64,000 nt of DNA from Alphaproteobacteria bacterium (GCA_027045875.1 JALUAG010000049.1:84849-148848), one strand, 5' to 3'; shown: positions 51,909 through 61,155, numbered from the stretch's first letter. Notes: generated from the letters alone by a model not told the origin. Numbers and translations are program-made.

Positions 51909-53207
51909 GTGCCCCTTCTTCTGGACAGCAGCGATCCCGCGTTCGCCGACCGCTTCCGCGAGCTCGTGGAGCGCCGGCGCGAAGAGCGGGTCGAGGTGCG
52001 CGAGGCGGTGGCCGCGATCCTGGCCGAGGTGCGGGAACGGGGCGACGCGGGGCTGCTCGCCTGTACCGAGCGGTTCGACCGGCTGCGCCTGACGCCCGGG
52101 GAGTTGCGCATCGGCCCGGCGGAGATCGCGGAGGCCCGCCGGTGCTGCGATCCGGAGGTGCTGGAGGCGCTCCGCTTCGCCGCCGAGCGCATCCGCGGCT
52201 TCCACGAGCGCCAGCTGCCCGCCGATCTCGACCATGTCGACGCGCTGGGCGTGCGCACGGGCCTGCGCTGGCGCCCCATCGATGCCGTGGGCCTGTACGT
52301 GCCGGGCGGCACCGCCGCCTATCCGAGCTCGGTGCTGATGAACGCCATCCCGGCGCGGGTGGCCGGCTGCCGCCGGCTGGTGATGACGGTGCCGAGCCCC
52401 GACGGCCGGCTCGCCCCCCTGGTGCTGGCGGCGGCAGAGATCGCCGGCGTCGACGAGATCTACCGCATCGGTGGCGCCCAGGCGATCGCCGCCCTCGCCT
52501 ACGGCACCGAGAGCATCGAGCCCGTCGACAAGGTCGTGGGTCCGGGCAACGCCTATGTGGCCGAGGCCAAGCGGCAGCTCTTCGGGCGCATCGGCATCGA
52601 CATGATCGCCGGACCCTCGGAGATCGTGATCGTCGCCGACGGCGGGCAGGATGCCGACTGGCTCGCCGCCGATCTTCTTTCCCAGGCCGAGCACGATCCC
52701 CGCGCCCAGGCGGTGCTCATCACCGACGATCCCGGTCTCGCCCGCCGGGCGGCGGCGGCGGTCGAGGCGCAGCTCGCCACCCTCGCCCGCGGCGATACGG
52801 CACGGGCGAGCTGGCGGGACGAAGGGGCGGTGATCCGCATCCGGCGGCTCGAGGAGGCACCCGCCCTCGTCGACGCGGTGGCGCCCGAACATCTGGAGCT
52901 CCTGCTGGCCGATCCGGAACCGATGCTCGCACGGGTGCGGAACGCCGGGGCGATCTTCCTCGGTCCCTGGACGCCGGAGGTGATCGGCGACTATGTGGGC
53001 GGCCCCAACCACGTGCTGCCGACGGGACGCACAGCCCGCTTCGCCTCCGGCCTCGGCGTGCTCGATTTCATGAAGCGGACCACCATTCTCGGCTGCGGCC
53101 GGGAGGCCTTCGCGGCCCTCGCCGGGCCGGCCGCCCGTCTCGCCCGCGCCGAGGGGCTCGAGGCGCACGCCCGGGCCGTCGAGATGCGCCTGGACCGCCG
53201 CCGGTGA
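51909..53207 (+). CDS. hisD: histidinol dehydrogenase
   Basis: Last two steps of histidine synthesis: oxidises histidinol to histidine with NAD+, zinc dependent. The 432-residue protein has [93 protein letters not shown] and [18 protein letters not shown], given as landmarks; the zinc ligands Gln and His are in SQAEHD. The start is GTG 51909 (ten bases after the DUF2948 stop). Its stop overlaps the start of the UPF0262 gene as GTGA. Confidence 0.96.
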   Translation: MPLLLDSSDPAFADRFRELVERRREERVEVREAVAAILAEVRERGDAGLLACTERFDRLRLTPGELRIGPAEIAEARRCCDPEVLEALRFAAERIRGFHERQLPADLDHVDALGVRTGLRWRPIDAVGLYVPGGTAAYPSSVLMNAIPARVAGCRRLVMTVPSPDGRLAPLVLAAAEIAGVDEIYRIGGAQAIAALAYGTESIEPVDKVVGPGNAYVAEAKRQLFGRIGIDMIAGPSEIVIVADGGQDADWLAADLLSQAEHDPRAQAVLITDDPGLARRAAAAVEAQLATLARGDTARASWRDEGAVIRIRRLEEAPALVDAVAPEHLELLLADPEPMLARVRNAGAIFLGPWTPEVIGDYVGGPNHVLPTGRTARFASGLGVLDFMKRTTILGCGREAFAALAGPAARLARAEGLEAHARAVEMRLDRRR

Positions 53208-53683
53208 AGCGGAAGGACGGGGGGCGGATCGTCGACATCGCCCTCGACGAGAAGAGCATCGTGCGCTGGAGCCCGGAGATCGAGCACGAGCGCAACGTCG
53301 CCATCTTCGATCTCCTCGAGCGCAACAGCTTCCGCCTCGTGAACGGCTTCGACGGCCCCTACCGGCTGTACCTCTCGCTGCGCGACGCCACCCTGATCCT
53401 GCGCATCAGCGACGAGGCGGGAGCGCGCAGCTGCGACGTGGCGCTGCCGATGCGCCCCCTGCGGCGCATCATCCGCGACTACTTCATGATCTGCGACAGC
53501 TATTTCCAGGCCATCCGCGGGGCCACGCCCAGTCGCATCGAGGCCATCGACATGGCCCGGCGGGGCCTGCACAACGAGGGATCGGAGCTGCTGAGCGAGG
53601 CCCTGCGGGACCGCATCGAGATGGACGGCGACACCGCCCGCAGGCTCTTCACCCTGGTCTGCGTCCTCCACCTGCGCGGATGA
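53204..53683 (+). CDS. UPF0262 family protein
   Basis: A 159-residue protein of an uncharacterised family found almost only in Alphaproteobacteria, and normally beside hisD. Recognisable segments are [23 protein letters not shown] (landmark [16 protein letters not shown]), [33 protein letters not shown] (landmark [16 protein letters not shown]), [17 protein letters not shown] and [15 protein letters not shown] 53204 overlaps the hisD stop. Gene position and length are the usual ones. Function unknown. Confidence 0.92.
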   Translation: MKRKDGGRIVDIALDEKSIVRWSPEIEHERNVAIFDLLERNSFRLVNGFDGPYRLYLSLRDATLILRISDEAGARSCDVALPMRPLRRIIRDYFMICDSYFQAIRGATPSRIEAIDMARRGLHNEGSELLSEALRDRIEMDGDTARRLFTLVCVLHLRG

Positions 53684-53686
53684 TGC

Positions 53687-54130
53687 ATGAGCGAGCTGCC
53701 CGGCGCCGTCCTGTTCGCCTGCACCATGAACAGCATCCGCTCGCCGATGGCGGAGGCGATCATGAAGTATCTGCACGGTCACCGGATCTACGTCGACAGC
53801 TGCGGGGTGCGGGCCGGCCCCTTCGATCCCTTCGCGGCCGAGGTGCTGGACGAGATCGGCATCGATCTCTCGGGCCACCGGCCGAAGAGCTTCGACGATC
53901 TCGAGGACGACTATTTCGACCTCGTCGTCTCCCTGTCCCCCGAGGCCCAGCACCGGGCGGTGGAACTCACCCGCAACGGCACCACCGAGCTCGAGTTCTG
54001 GCACATGCCCGATCCCTCGCTCATCGAGGGCTCGCGCGACCAGCGCCTCGGCGGCTACCGGCAGCTCCGCGATCTGATCCTGGAACGGATCATGTCCCGC
54101 TTCCCGCCCTCGGGCAGCCCCGGCGTGTGA
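53687..54130 (+). CDS. low-molecular-weight protein tyrosine phosphatase/arsenate reductase-like protein
   Basis: A 147-residue single-domain protein. The P-loop is VLFACTMNSIRSPMAEAI, with the CX5R motif C-T-M-N-S-I-R, and the acid loop is probably HMPDPSLIEG with the catalytic Asp. Also seen are YVDSCGVRAGPFDPFA and DLSGHRPKSFDDLED. It is the standard downstream neighbour of UPF0262 in alphaproteobacteria and lies three bases after it. Substrate, whether phosphotyrosine protein or arsenate, is not clear; the missing resolving Cys favours a phosphatase. Confidence 0.88.
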   Translation: MSELPGAVLFACTMNSIRSPMAEAIMKYLHGHRIYVDSCGVRAGPFDPFAAEVLDEIGIDLSGHRPKSFDDLEDDYFDLVVSLSPEAQHRAVELTRNGTTELEFWHMPDPSLIEGSRDQRLGGYRQLRDLILERIMSRFPPSGSPGV

Positions 54131-54146
54131 CGGTCGCGGCCGGCCC

Positions 54147-54953
54147 TCAGACGGGCGGTGTCGCCTTTTCGAGGATCGCCCGCAGCTTCTCGTAGATCCA
54201 CGGATTGCCGGCGACGATGGTGCCCTCGGCGAACAGATCCTCGTCCCCCTCGAGGCGGCCGACCATGCCGCCCGCCTCGCGCACCAGCAGGATGCCGGCG
54301 GCGATGTCCCAGGGCTTGACCCCGTATTCCCAGAAGCCGTCCTGACGGCCGGCGGCGACATAGGCGAGATCGAGGGAACAGGTGCCGAGACGGCGCAGCC
54401 CCGCGGCCTCGTCCGCCACCTTCTCCATCTGCCGCGTGAAGCCCTTCTCCCGTCCCTTCCAGCACTGCACCGGCAGGCCGCAGCCGATGAGCGCGCTGCT
54501 CATCTCGCGCCGGCTGGAGACCCGCAGGCGACGGTCGTTCAGGAAGGCGCCACTGCCCCGTTCGGCGGCGAACAGCTCGTTCTTGACCGGATCGTAGACC
54601 ACGCCGGCCACGATCTCGCCGCGGTGCTCGAGACCGACCGAGATGGCCCAGTGCGGCAGCCCGTGCAGGAAGTTGGTGGTGCCGTCCAGGGGATCGATGA
54701 TCCAGCGGTAGTCCTCGCTGCGGCCGGTCTTCTCGCCGCTCTCCTCGAGGAGGAAGCCCCAGTCGGGGCGGGCCCGCCGGAGCTCGTCGTAGAGGATCCG
54801 CTCCGCCCGGCGGTCGGCGGCGGAGACGAAGTCGCCCGGTCCCTTGACCGAGACCTGGAGCTGCTCGACCTCGCCGAAGTCGCGCAGCAGGTTGCGGGCC
54901 GCCTTGAGGGCGGCGCGCACCATGATCTCCATGTTGGCGGAATGGCGGGGCAT
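54147..54953 (-). CDS. suhB: inositol-1-monophosphatase family protein
   Basis: Mg-dependent phosphatase of the IMPase/FBPase-like fold. The 268-residue protein has SVKGPGDFVSAADRRAERIL, the metal site GFLLEESGEKTG, WIIDPLDGTTNFLHGLP (metal-binding DPLDGT), and the C-terminal motif YGVKPWDIAAGILLVREAGG (WDIAAG). SuhB also takes part in rRNA antitermination in some bacteria. The symbol is by general resemblance. It lies eight bases after efp on the same strand, the usual alphaproteobacterial order fba-thiE-like-efp-suhB. It converges with the phosphatase gene. Confidence 0.9.
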   Translation of the reverse strand: MPRHSANMEIMVRAALKAARNLLRDFGEVEQLQVSVKGPGDFVSAADRRAERILYDELRRARPDWGFLLEESGEKTGRSEDYRWIIDPLDGTTNFLHGLPHWAISVGLEHRGEIVAGVVYDPVKNELFAAERGSGAFLNDRRLRVSSRREMSSALIGCGLPVQCWKGREKGFTRQMEKVADEAAGLRRLGTCSLDLAYVAAGRQDGFWEYGVKPWDIAAGILLVREAGGMVGRLEGDEDLFAEGTIVAGNPWIYEKLRAILEKATPPV

Positions 54954-54961
54954 CAGCGGCG

Positions 54962-55528
54962 TCAGTCGCGCGCGCGTTCGACGTAGCTGTTGTCGCGGGT
55001 GTTCACCACCACCCTGGTCCCGCGCTCGATGTGGGGCGGCACCATGATGCGGATGCCGACGTCGAGCACCGCGGGCTTGTAGGAGGCGGCGGCGGTCTGG
55101 CCCTTGACCACCGGATCCGCTTCGACGACCTCGCAGACCACCGTCTCCGGCAGCTCGACGAGGATCGGCCGGCCCTCGTGCTGGAGCACCGAGACCACCA
55201 TGCCCTCCTTGAGATACACCGCCCGCTCGCCGAGCACGTCCCGCGACAGGGCGATCTGGTCGAAGGTCTCCTGGTTCATGAAATGGAGATGCTCGCCGTC
55301 GTCGTAGAGGAACTGGTGGGGCACCTCCTCGAGCCGCACCCGTTCCACCGTCTCCGCGGCGCGGAAACGCTCGTTGAGCTTGGTGCCGTCGGGCAGGCCC
55401 TTGAGCTCCACCTGTTGGTAGGCCGGTCCCTTGCCCGGCTTGACGTGTTCGGTGCGGACCACCTGCCAGAGCCTGCCGCGGTGCTCGATCACCATGCCCG
55501 GCTTGAGATCGTTGGCACTGATCTTCAT
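54962..55528 (-). CDS. efp: elongation factor P
   Basis: Translation factor that relieves ribosome stalling at proline runs. The 188-residue protein has the family N-terminus ISANDLKPGMVIEHRGRLWQV, the modified-residue loop TEHVKPGKGPAYQQVELK, with the Lys of KPGKG as candidate site of modification, and C-terminal OB-domain VVKGQTAAASYKPAVLDVG and IMVPPHIERGTRVVVNTRDNSYVERA, given in parts. ATG 55528 is chosen since the N-terminus fits exactly; it overlaps the stop of the ThiE-like gene (55525) as ATGA. Confidence 0.96.
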   Translation of the reverse strand: MKISANDLKPGMVIEHRGRLWQVVRTEHVKPGKGPAYQQVELKGLPDGTKLNERFRAAETVERVRLEEVPHQFLYDDGEHLHFMNQETFDQIALSRDVLGERAVYLKEGMVVSVLQHEGRPILVELPETVVCEVVEADPVVKGQTAAASYKPAVLDVGIRIMVPPHIERGTRVVVNTRDNSYVERARD

Positions 55529-56187
55529 GACGTTCCGTTTCCTTCGCCGTCGGCCGCGGCGATCGCGGCGGCGAGCGTTGCGACGATCTCCGGGACCTCG
55601 GCGGGCGCTTCGCGCAAAGCGGGCGCCACCACCAGAAACCCGGCTCCCACCCGGGCCAGGCGGCGCGCCAACGCGGGAACGGGCGGGATCAGGGCGGCGC
55701 AGGGGAGCACGAACAGTTCCGACCACCAGGCGCAGAGCTCGACCGTGCGCTCCGCACCCCTCCCCGAGGCCGCCTCCTGCGCGCCGAACATCACATAGTC
55801 GGCTCCGTTGTCCCCCGCAACCATCGCCGCATGGCGCGACAGGTCGCAGTCGGCGCCGAGGATCGCTCCCTCCCCGAGACGCCGACGGACCTCGCCCACC
55901 CGCTTCCAGTCGCGCAGATGGACGCCGTCGGCGAGACCGGCGGCCGCCGGCTCGACGGCGTCCACCGGGAGAAGGGCGGCGGCGGCCGCATGGCATCGGT
56001 CCCGCCAGCGGGCCAGCGCGGGGCCGTCCGGTTCCGCCGTCTCGAGCAGCAGGCCGGCCACCTCGGGGCGCGCCAGCAGACCGGCGAGGACCGTCTCCTG
56101 CTCCGGCTCCAGGGCGTCGGCGGAGACCGCGAGCAGCAGGCGGCAGCCCTGCTCCTCGGGCTCCAGCCAGTCCCCCTCCTCGCTCAC
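55525..56187 (-). CDS. thiamine phosphate synthase-like (ThiE/TenI family) protein
   Basis: A 220-residue TIM-barrel protein of the ThiE/TenI group. Landmarks are LAGLLARPEVAGLLLETAE, LPVDAVEPAAAGLADGVHLRD, ILGADCDLSRHAAMVAGDNGADYVMFGA (landmark AMVAGDNGADYVMFGAQ) and ALARRLARVGAGFLVVAPALRE. The pyrophosphate-binding residues of true ThiE are partly absent, so its role in thiamine synthesis is doubtful. GTG 56187 overlaps the aldolase stop as GTGA; its stop overlaps the efp start. A protein like this between fba and efp is common in alphaproteobacteria. Confidence 0.75.
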   Translation of the reverse strand: MSEEGDWLEPEEQGCRLLLAVSADALEPEQETVLAGLLARPEVAGLLLETAEPDGPALARWRDRCHAAAAALLPVDAVEPAAAGLADGVHLRDWKRVGEVRRRLGEGAILGADCDLSRHAAMVAGDNGADYVMFGAQEAASGRGAERTVELCAWWSELFVLPCAALIPPVPALARRLARVGAGFLVVAPALREAPAEVPEIVATLAAAIAAADGEGNGTS

Positions 56188-57107
56188 ATCTCGTTCTTGT
56201 AGATGCGGATCACCGAATCGAGCAGTTCCAGCGCCTCTTTCCGGGGCCGGCGGAAGCTGTTGCGGCCGATGATCGAACCCGAGCCGCCGCCGTCGCGGAT
56301 CTGCCGGATCTCCTCGAGCAGGCCCGCGGTGTCCTTGGCCTCGCCGCCGCTGAAGACGACGAGACGCTTGCCGTCGAAGGCGCACTGCATGACGTGGCGG
56401 ATGCGGTCGGCCAGCGTGGTGCGCGGGATCCCGGCGCTCTCGTACACGGGCTTGGCCGCGTCGAGATCGACCATGTCCCTGGGCGGTTTGACCTTGATGA
56501 TGTTGGCGCCCATGAGGGCCGCCATGTGCGCCGCATAGGCGACGATGTCGAGGGCCGTCTCCCCCTCCTTGCTGACCTTGCCGCCACGGGGATAGGACCA
56601 GACCACCGCGACGAGGCCGCAGCTCTTGGCCTCGCGGATGATCTCCCGCAGCTCCTCCATCATCGCATAGCAGGCGTCCGAGCCCGGATAGATCGTGAAG
56701 CCGACGCCCACGCAGCCCAGATGCAGGGCGTCCTTGACGGAGGCCGTGACGGCCTGGTCGGGCGTGCCGGCGTGCAGGCTGTTGGCGCTGTTGAGCTTGA
56801 GGATGAGGGGGAGCTGACCGGCGAAGCTGTCGGCGCCCTGCTGGAGGAGGCCGAGCGGCGCCGCGTAGCCGGAGAGGCCCGCCTCGATCGCGAGCTCGTA
56901 GAGGTAGTGCGGATCGTAGGCCGGCGGATTGGGGGCGAAGCTGCGCGCCGGGCCGTGCTCGAACCCCTGATCGACCGGCAGGATGACGAGCCGTCCGGTG
57001 CCGGCCAGGCGGCCGTGCATCAGCAGGCGGTAGAGATTGGCTTTGACGCCGGGCGGTTCGCCCTCGTACCAGCTCAGGATCTCCTTGACGCGTTCCGTGA
57101 CCTGCAT
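56184..57107 (-). CDS. fbaB: fructose-bisphosphate aldolase class I (FbaB/DhnA type)
   Basis: Schiff-base aldolase that cleaves fructose-1,6-bisphosphate. The 307-residue protein has GRLVILPVDQGFEHGPARSF, VGVGFTIYPGSDACYAMM, VVWSYPRGGKVSKEGETAL, ANIIKVKPPRDMVDL with the Schiff-base Lys in IKVKPP near residue 201, and IIGRNSFRRPRKEALELLD. It is of the archaeal/DhnA type, not the class II zinc enzyme. ATG 57107 is supported by the family N-terminus (VTERVKEILSWYEG). The gene lies 46 bases after the 142-residue unknown gene. Confidence 0.94.
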   Translation of the reverse strand: MQVTERVKEILSWYEGEPPGVKANLYRLLMHGRLAGTGRLVILPVDQGFEHGPARSFAPNPPAYDPHYLYELAIEAGLSGYAAPLGLLQQGADSFAGQLPLILKLNSANSLHAGTPDQAVTASVKDALHLGCVGVGFTIYPGSDACYAMMEELREIIREAKSCGLVAVVWSYPRGGKVSKEGETALDIVAYAAHMAALMGANIIKVKPPRDMVDLDAAKPVYESAGIPRTTLADRIRHVMQCAFDGKRLVVFSGGEAKDTAGLLEEIRQIRDGGGSGSIIGRNSFRRPRKEALELLDSVIRIYKNEM

Positions 57108-57153
57108 GGTGGACAGTCCCAGGTTCGATGTTGGCGGATGGAGCGAGGCTCTC

Positions 57154-57582
57154 TTACCCGCTGCGGGGTGGAAGCGAAAGGTCGCCGCGACCGGCGGCCA
57201 CGCGGGCGAGCGCCGCCGTGACCGGCTCGCCGGGGCGGGGGCGGACGGGGGTACCCGGCAGCCGTGACCGCACCCTGCCGCCCAGGGTCCGCGCCATGGC
57301 GTCGAGACGCCTTCGGACGTCCGCATCGCCACGGAACACGACGTCCCGCGCCCCGAGGCGGATCGCCTCGAGGGCGAAGCCGGCGGCGTCGTCGCAGTCG
57401 ATCACCAGCTCCTCGCCGAGCTCCCGGGAAAGGGCGCGATAGTAGGCGGCGCCGGTCTGGCGCACGGCCCCGCGCGGGCTCGCGAGGCGCAGCGGCAGTC
57501 CCAGCTCACGCGCCGCTCGCGAGGCGGCGCGCGCCTCCTCGATGCCGGTCACCGCGAGGACGAGCGGCGCCGCGGCGGTCAC
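57154..57582 (-). CDS. conserved-looking hypothetical protein between gap and fba, 142 aa
   Basis: Mixed alpha/beta protein with [20 protein letters not shown] at the N-terminus and [21 protein letters not shown] in the middle. The plan resembles a small Rossmann-like fold (short strand, helix, [12 protein letters not shown], strand, [20 protein letters not shown]). No motif of phosphoglycerate kinase is present. GTG 57582 overlaps the gap stop as GTGA, which supports it as a real gene. It takes the place where pgk is usually found. Function unknown. Confidence 0.65.
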   Translation of the reverse strand: MTAAAPLVLAVTGIEEARAASRAARELGLPLRLASPRGAVRQTGAAYYRALSRELGEELVIDCDDAAGFALEAIRLGARDVVFRGDADVRRRLDAMARTLGGRVRSRLPGTPVRPRPGEPVTAALARVAAGRGDLSLPPRSG

Positions 57583-58583
57583 AGGCCTCCCATGGCGGCG
57601 GCGGTATCGAGCATGCGGTTCGAGAAGCCCCACTCGTTGTCGTACCAGGAGGCCACCCGCACGAGATGGCCCTCCAGCACCTTGATCGAGGTGAGGTCGA
57701 CGTTGGAGCTCGCCGGGCCGTGGTTGAAGTCGATGGACACGAGCGGCTCCTCGGTGACGGTGAGGATGCCCGCCATCGCTCCCTCGGCCGCGCCCCGCAG
57801 CAGGCCGGCCACCTCCTCGGCGGTGGTGGCGCGGGAGGGGACGAAGGTGAGATCGACGAGGCTGACGTTGGCCACCGGCACCCGGATCGCGACCCCGTCG
57901 AGCTTGCCGTGGAGCTCGGGCAGCACCAGCCCGACGGCGCGGGCGGCGCCGGTGGAGGTCGGGATCATCGACAGGGTGGCGGCGCGGGCGCGGCGGAGGT
58001 CCTTGTGGAAGACGTCGAGGAGGTGCTGATCGTTGGTGAAGGCGTGGATGGTCGTCATGTGGCCGCGCTCGATGCCGATGCCGTCGTTGAGCACCTTGGC
58101 CAGCGGCGCGAGGCAGTTGGTGGTGCAGGAGGCGTTCGAGACCACCAGATGCTCCGGCCGCAGGAGATGGTGATTGACGCCGAAGACCACCGTGATGTCG
58201 GCGCCTTCGGCGGGCGCCGACACGAGGACCCGCCGGGCACCGGCGGCGAGGTGCCGGGCGGCGGCGTCGCGCTTGGTGAAGCGCCCGGTGCATTCCATCA
58301 CCACATCGACGCCGAGATCCCCCCAGGGCAGCTTCTCCACCTCGGGCTCGGCCAGCAGCCGGACGGGGCCGCGGCCGACGTCCATGGTGTCGTCCGCGAA
58401 GCGCACCTCGCCGGGAAAGCGGCCGTGCACGCTGTCGTACTTGAACAGATGCTCGGAGGTGGCCGGCGGTGCCAGATCGTTGACCGCCACCACCTCGACG
58501 TCCTCGCGTCCGCTCTCGCAGAGCGCGCGCAGGACGTTGCGGCCGATGCGTCCGAAGCCGTTGATCGCCACCCGTACCGCCAT
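57579..58583 (-). CDS. gap: glyceraldehyde-3-phosphate dehydrogenase, type I
   Basis: Converts glyceraldehyde-3-phosphate to 1,3-bisphosphoglycerate with NAD(P)+. The 334-residue protein has the Rossmann start [19 protein letters not shown], the catalytic loop [19 protein letters not shown] with Cys near residue 152, the His loop [31 protein letters not shown], and [13 protein letters not shown]. Asp at the NAD-binding position is replaced by Asn in AVNDLAPP, so cofactor preference is uncertain. ATG 58583 is preceded by GGGAGGAGC. First gene of the minus-strand unit gap-142aa-fbaB-thiE-like-efp-suhB. Confidence 0.95.
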   Translation of the reverse strand: MAVRVAINGFGRIGRNVLRALCESGREDVEVVAVNDLAPPATSEHLFKYDSVHGRFPGEVRFADDTMDVGRGPVRLLAEPEVEKLPWGDLGVDVVMECTGRFTKRDAAARHLAAGARRVLVSAPAEGADITVVFGVNHHLLRPEHLVVSNASCTTNCLAPLAKVLNDGIGIERGHMTTIHAFTNDQHLLDVFHKDLRRARAATLSMIPTSTGAARAVGLVLPELHGKLDGVAIRVPVANVSLVDLTFVPSRATTAEEVAGLLRGAAEGAMAGILTVTEEPLVSIDFNHGPASSNVDLTSIKVLEGHLVRVASWYDNEWGFSNRMLDTAAAMGGL

Positions 58584-58775
58584 GATGCTCCTCCCGGGAT
58601 CTGTAGCCGTCCGTCACGCCGATCGCGCTGCCGCATAAAGACAGGAGACGCGCACGGAAATCAACGCGGCAAAGCGCCGGCGACGGCGGCGGGCGACGGT
58701 CGTGATTGACGTTCACGGATGGCTATGTCAGATCGTGTCGATACTTAGGGTTGGTACCGAAAGTACGGGACGAGG

Positions 58776-59036
58776 ATGTCGCCGGTGGAGCTGGCCAGAA
58801 CCCGTCTGGAGGCGGCGCTCGAGCAGTTGGAGCAGGCGCTGCGCCCCTATCTCGAAGGTGCGGACGCGCCGGCCGGAAGCGGCGAGCTCGAGGAGCTGCG
58901 GCGCCGCTGCGCCGCCCTCGAGGCGGAGGTGGAGCGGCTGGCGGCCGACAAGCAACGCCTTAGGGAACAGCTCGCGCGGGCCATCGAGGGGCTGGAGGGC
59001 GCCGCGCAGGCGATCGAGCAGGAGGTCCAGGGATAG
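58776..59036 (+). CDS. small coiled-coil protein upstream of zapA, 86 aa
   Basis: A single helix with heptads, starting SPVELARTRLEAALEQLEQA and running through LRRRCAALEAEVERLAADKQ to IEGLEGAAQAIEQEV. It is the small coiled-coil (DUF4164-like) protein that sits directly before zapA in many alphaproteobacteria; the family call is by position and type. ATG 58776 follows ACGAGGATG. The stop is three bases from the zapA start. Its role is probably in division, with ZapA. Confidence 0.75.
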   Translation: MSPVELARTRLEAALEQLEQALRPYLEGADAPAGSGELEELRRRCAALEAEVERLAADKQRLREQLARAIEGLEGAAQAIEQEVQG

Positions 59037-59039
59037 CCC

Positions 59040-59369
59040 ATGCCGACCGTGGATGTGGTCATCGGCGGCCGTCGCCACACGATCCAGTGTGGCGAAGGCG
59101 AGGAATCGCGCCTCCGGCGTCTTGCGACCTATGTCGACGGCCGGATCCGGGAGCTGGCCGAACAGCACGGGCAGGTGGGGGATCTGCGCCTGCTGGTGCT
59201 GGTGGCGCTGCTGATCAGCGACGAGCTCGACGATGCCTATGCCGAGATCAAGCGGCTGCGCACGGCGGTCGGCGAGCAGGCCCGGCAGAGCGAGGAGGCC
59301 GCCGGCCAGGCCATCGAGGCCGCCGCCGAGCGGATCGAGCAGCTTGCAGGCGGGCTGCGGAAAGCCTAG
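59040..59369 (+). CDS. zapA: cell division protein ZapA
   Basis: Cytoplasmic protein that binds and bundles FtsZ at midcell. The 109-residue protein has VDVVIGGRRHTIQCGEGEES, LRRLATYVDGRIRELAEQHG and LRLLVLVALLISDELDDAY of the ZapA N-terminal domain, then a coiled-coil tail (about residues 65-109) for dimerisation. A small coiled-coil gene precedes it and the 6S RNA follows at once, an arrangement conserved in many proteobacteria. No unusual feature. Confidence 0.93.
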   Translation: MPTVDVVIGGRRHTIQCGEGEESRLRRLATYVDGRIRELAEQHGQVGDLRLLVLVALLISDELDDAYAEIKRLRTAVGEQARQSEEAAGQAIEAAAERIEQLAGGLRKA

Positions 59370-59394
59370 ATAGCGACTCCGGCGGTGGCTGCCG

Positions 59395-59532
59395 GGTGCG
59401 TCAGGTTCCGAACCGTGCGCCTGGGCCGAGTCGTTCCCAAGGGAGCTGTCCCTGTCGTGGTCGTGGCCACGGCACTACGGCGCCCACCTGCGAAGCAGGT
59501 CCCAGGAACGAGTGCTTCCGAACCGACGGCTA
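59395..59532 (+). ncRNA. ssrS: 6S RNA (SsrS)
   Basis: Located directly after zapA, where 6S RNA is found across proteobacteria. It folds as a long hairpin: GTC, GGTTC and GAA (59400-59412) pair with TTC, GAACC and GAC (59516-59527) around one mismatch and one bulge, and TCGTTCC (59431-59437) pairs with GGAACGA (59505-59511), leaving an internal bulge as in 6S. 6S mimics an open promoter and traps sigma-70 RNA polymerase. The ends are approximate. Confidence 0.65.
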
Positions 59533-59607
59533 GGGTGGCCCCGCCTCACCGTCCGGCCCGGAGTCTCCGGCGCCGCCCTGGGGAATCGGAAAGAGCGGAG
59601 CCGGAGC

Positions 59608-60429
59608 GTGCGGATCCTGTTCGTCGGTGACATCGTCGGCCGCGCCGGCCGCGCCGTCTTCTTCGAGCGGCTGCCGGAGATCCGCGACACCTGGCGGCCC
59701 GATTTCGTGATCGTCAACGGCGAGAACGCGGCCGGCGGCTTCGGCCTCACCCAGGCCATCGCCGAGCAGTTCTTCGGCGCCGGCGTCGATCTCGTCACCA
59801 TGGGCAACCACGTCTGGGACCAGCGCGAGCTCGTCTCCCACATCGAGCGCGAGCCGCGCATCCTGCGACCGCTCAACATGATGCCCGGAACCCCAGGCCG
59901 CGGCCTCGCCGAGCTGCGCGACGCCCAGGGGCGCAACCTCGTCGTGCTGCAGGTGATGGGCCGGCTGTTCATGGGGCTCTACGACGATCCCTTCCGCGCC
60001 CTCGAGACGGTGTTGCAGCGCTACCTGCTGGGCGGCAACGCGAGCGCCATCCTGGTCGACGTCCACGCCGAGGCGACGAGCGAGAAGATGGCGATCGGCC
60101 ATTTCCTCGACGGCCGCGTGACGGCCGTGGTGGGCACCCACACCCATGTGCCGACGGCCGATGCGATGGTGCTGGCAGGCGGCACCGCCTACATCACGGA
60201 CGTCGGCATGACCGGCGACTACGACAGCGTCATCGGCATGGAGAAGGCGGGCGCCATCCGCCGCTGGCGCAGCCAGGTGCCCGGCCCGCGGCTCGAGCCC
60301 GCGCGCGGCGAGGCCACCTTCTGCGCGGTGCTGATCGACAGCGACGATGCGACCGGTCTCGCCCGCCGCATCGAACCGCTCGTCCTCGGCGGCCGGCTGG
60401 CGCCGCGACGTCCCGGCCCCGGGAGCTAG
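59608..60429 (+). CDS. YmdB-type metallophosphoesterase (TIGR00282)
   Basis: A 273-residue calcineurin-like phosphoesterase; the Bacillus YmdB homologue is a cyclic-nucleotide phosphodiesterase affecting biofilm genes. Metal-binding motifs are ILFVGDIVGRAGRAVF, VNGENAAGGFGL, VTMGNHVWDQRELV, DVHAEATSEK and VGTHTHVPTADAM. The start is GTG 59608 after GGAGC; the open frame extends upstream to 59512 without a ribosome site. It follows the 6S RNA, where ygfA is often found in other species. Its stop overlaps the stop of the convergent gene by the four bases CTAG. Confidence 0.92.
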   Translation: MRILFVGDIVGRAGRAVFFERLPEIRDTWRPDFVIVNGENAAGGFGLTQAIAEQFFGAGVDLVTMGNHVWDQRELVSHIEREPRILRPLNMMPGTPGRGLAELRDAQGRNLVVLQVMGRLFMGLYDDPFRALETVLQRYLLGGNASAILVDVHAEATSEKMAIGHFLDGRVTAVVGTHTHVPTADAMVLAGGTAYITDVGMTGDYDSVIGMEKAGAIRRWRSQVPGPRLEPARGEATFCAVLIDSDDATGLARRIEPLVLGGRLAPRRPGPGS

Positions 60430-61067
60430 GGCGCGAGGAACGGATCCGGCTGGGCCTTGGCGAAGGGGATGTCCTCGTCGGTCCAGTTCTTGGTCACCTC
60501 GTGGACGTGCACGTCGGCGGCCGCCAGTTTCTCGAGAATCTCCCTGGCCTTCCGCTCCTGTTCCGGATCGCGGACGGCGACGAACAGCAGGAGCCCGCCG
60601 GCCGCCAGCTGCTCCTCGATCTCCTTCGCCCGGCGTGCGTCGAGCCAGCGTGCGAGCAGGGCACTGAGGCCGCCCGAGACGCCGCCGCCCGCCACGGCCG
60701 CCGCGATGGCCGCCGCCAGACCGCCGCCCGAGGCCACCACCACGCCGATGCTGGCGATGGTGCCGATGGCGGTGAGCGTGGAGACGATGCCCGCCTTGAG
60801 GAGGCCTTCGTCGTCGTCGAGGGGCGGTGCGTCGGTGGGGAGATCGGGGGCGTCCTCGAGCTCCCGCACGTCGGTGATGGGGCGGCCGAGACGTTTCTCC
60901 GCTGCCTCCTTGCTGGCCAGCATGTTGATCTGACTGCGGTCGAAACCGACCGCCTCGAGCTCCTCGACGGCGCGCTCCAGCCTGTCGAAATCGTGGAACA
61001 GGCCGACGACCTCGCGGATCCGGTAGGTCGCCAAGACCTCGCCGCGATCTTCGCTCTTGCTGCTCAT
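60426..61067 (-). CDS. glycine-rich membrane protein with stress-protein-like N-terminal domain, 213 aa
   Basis: The N-terminal 60 residues (VVGLFHDFDRLERAVEELEA, VGFDRSQINMLASKEAAEKR) resemble the general-stress-protein-17M type domain, a ferredoxin-like fold that reads distances between subunits. A glycine-rich hydrophobic hairpin follows (IVSTLTAIGTIASIGVVVAS and LAAAIAAAVAGGGVSGGLSAL, residues about 100-145), of the glycine-zipper kind. The last part (LLLFVAVRDPEQERKAREIL) is a second half of the ferredoxin-like fold. ATG 61067. The protein is probably bound to the inner membrane. Function unknown; stress relation is by resemblance. Confidence 0.75.
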   Translation of the reverse strand: MSSKSEDRGEVLATYRIREVVGLFHDFDRLERAVEELEAVGFDRSQINMLASKEAAEKRLGRPITDVRELEDAPDLPTDAPPLDDDEGLLKAGIVSTLTAIGTIASIGVVVASGGGLAAAIAAAVAGGGVSGGLSALLARWLDARRAKEIEEQLAAGGLLLFVAVRDPEQERKAREILEKLAAADVHVHEVTKNWTDEDIPFAKAQPDPFLAP

Positions 61068-61155
61068 GGCTTTCCCCGTACCGAGACGAGAGGGACACGA
61101 TCTCATATGGGGGCGGTCGGGGGGCCGCGAAAGGGCGGCGGGCCGCGCCGCGCGC

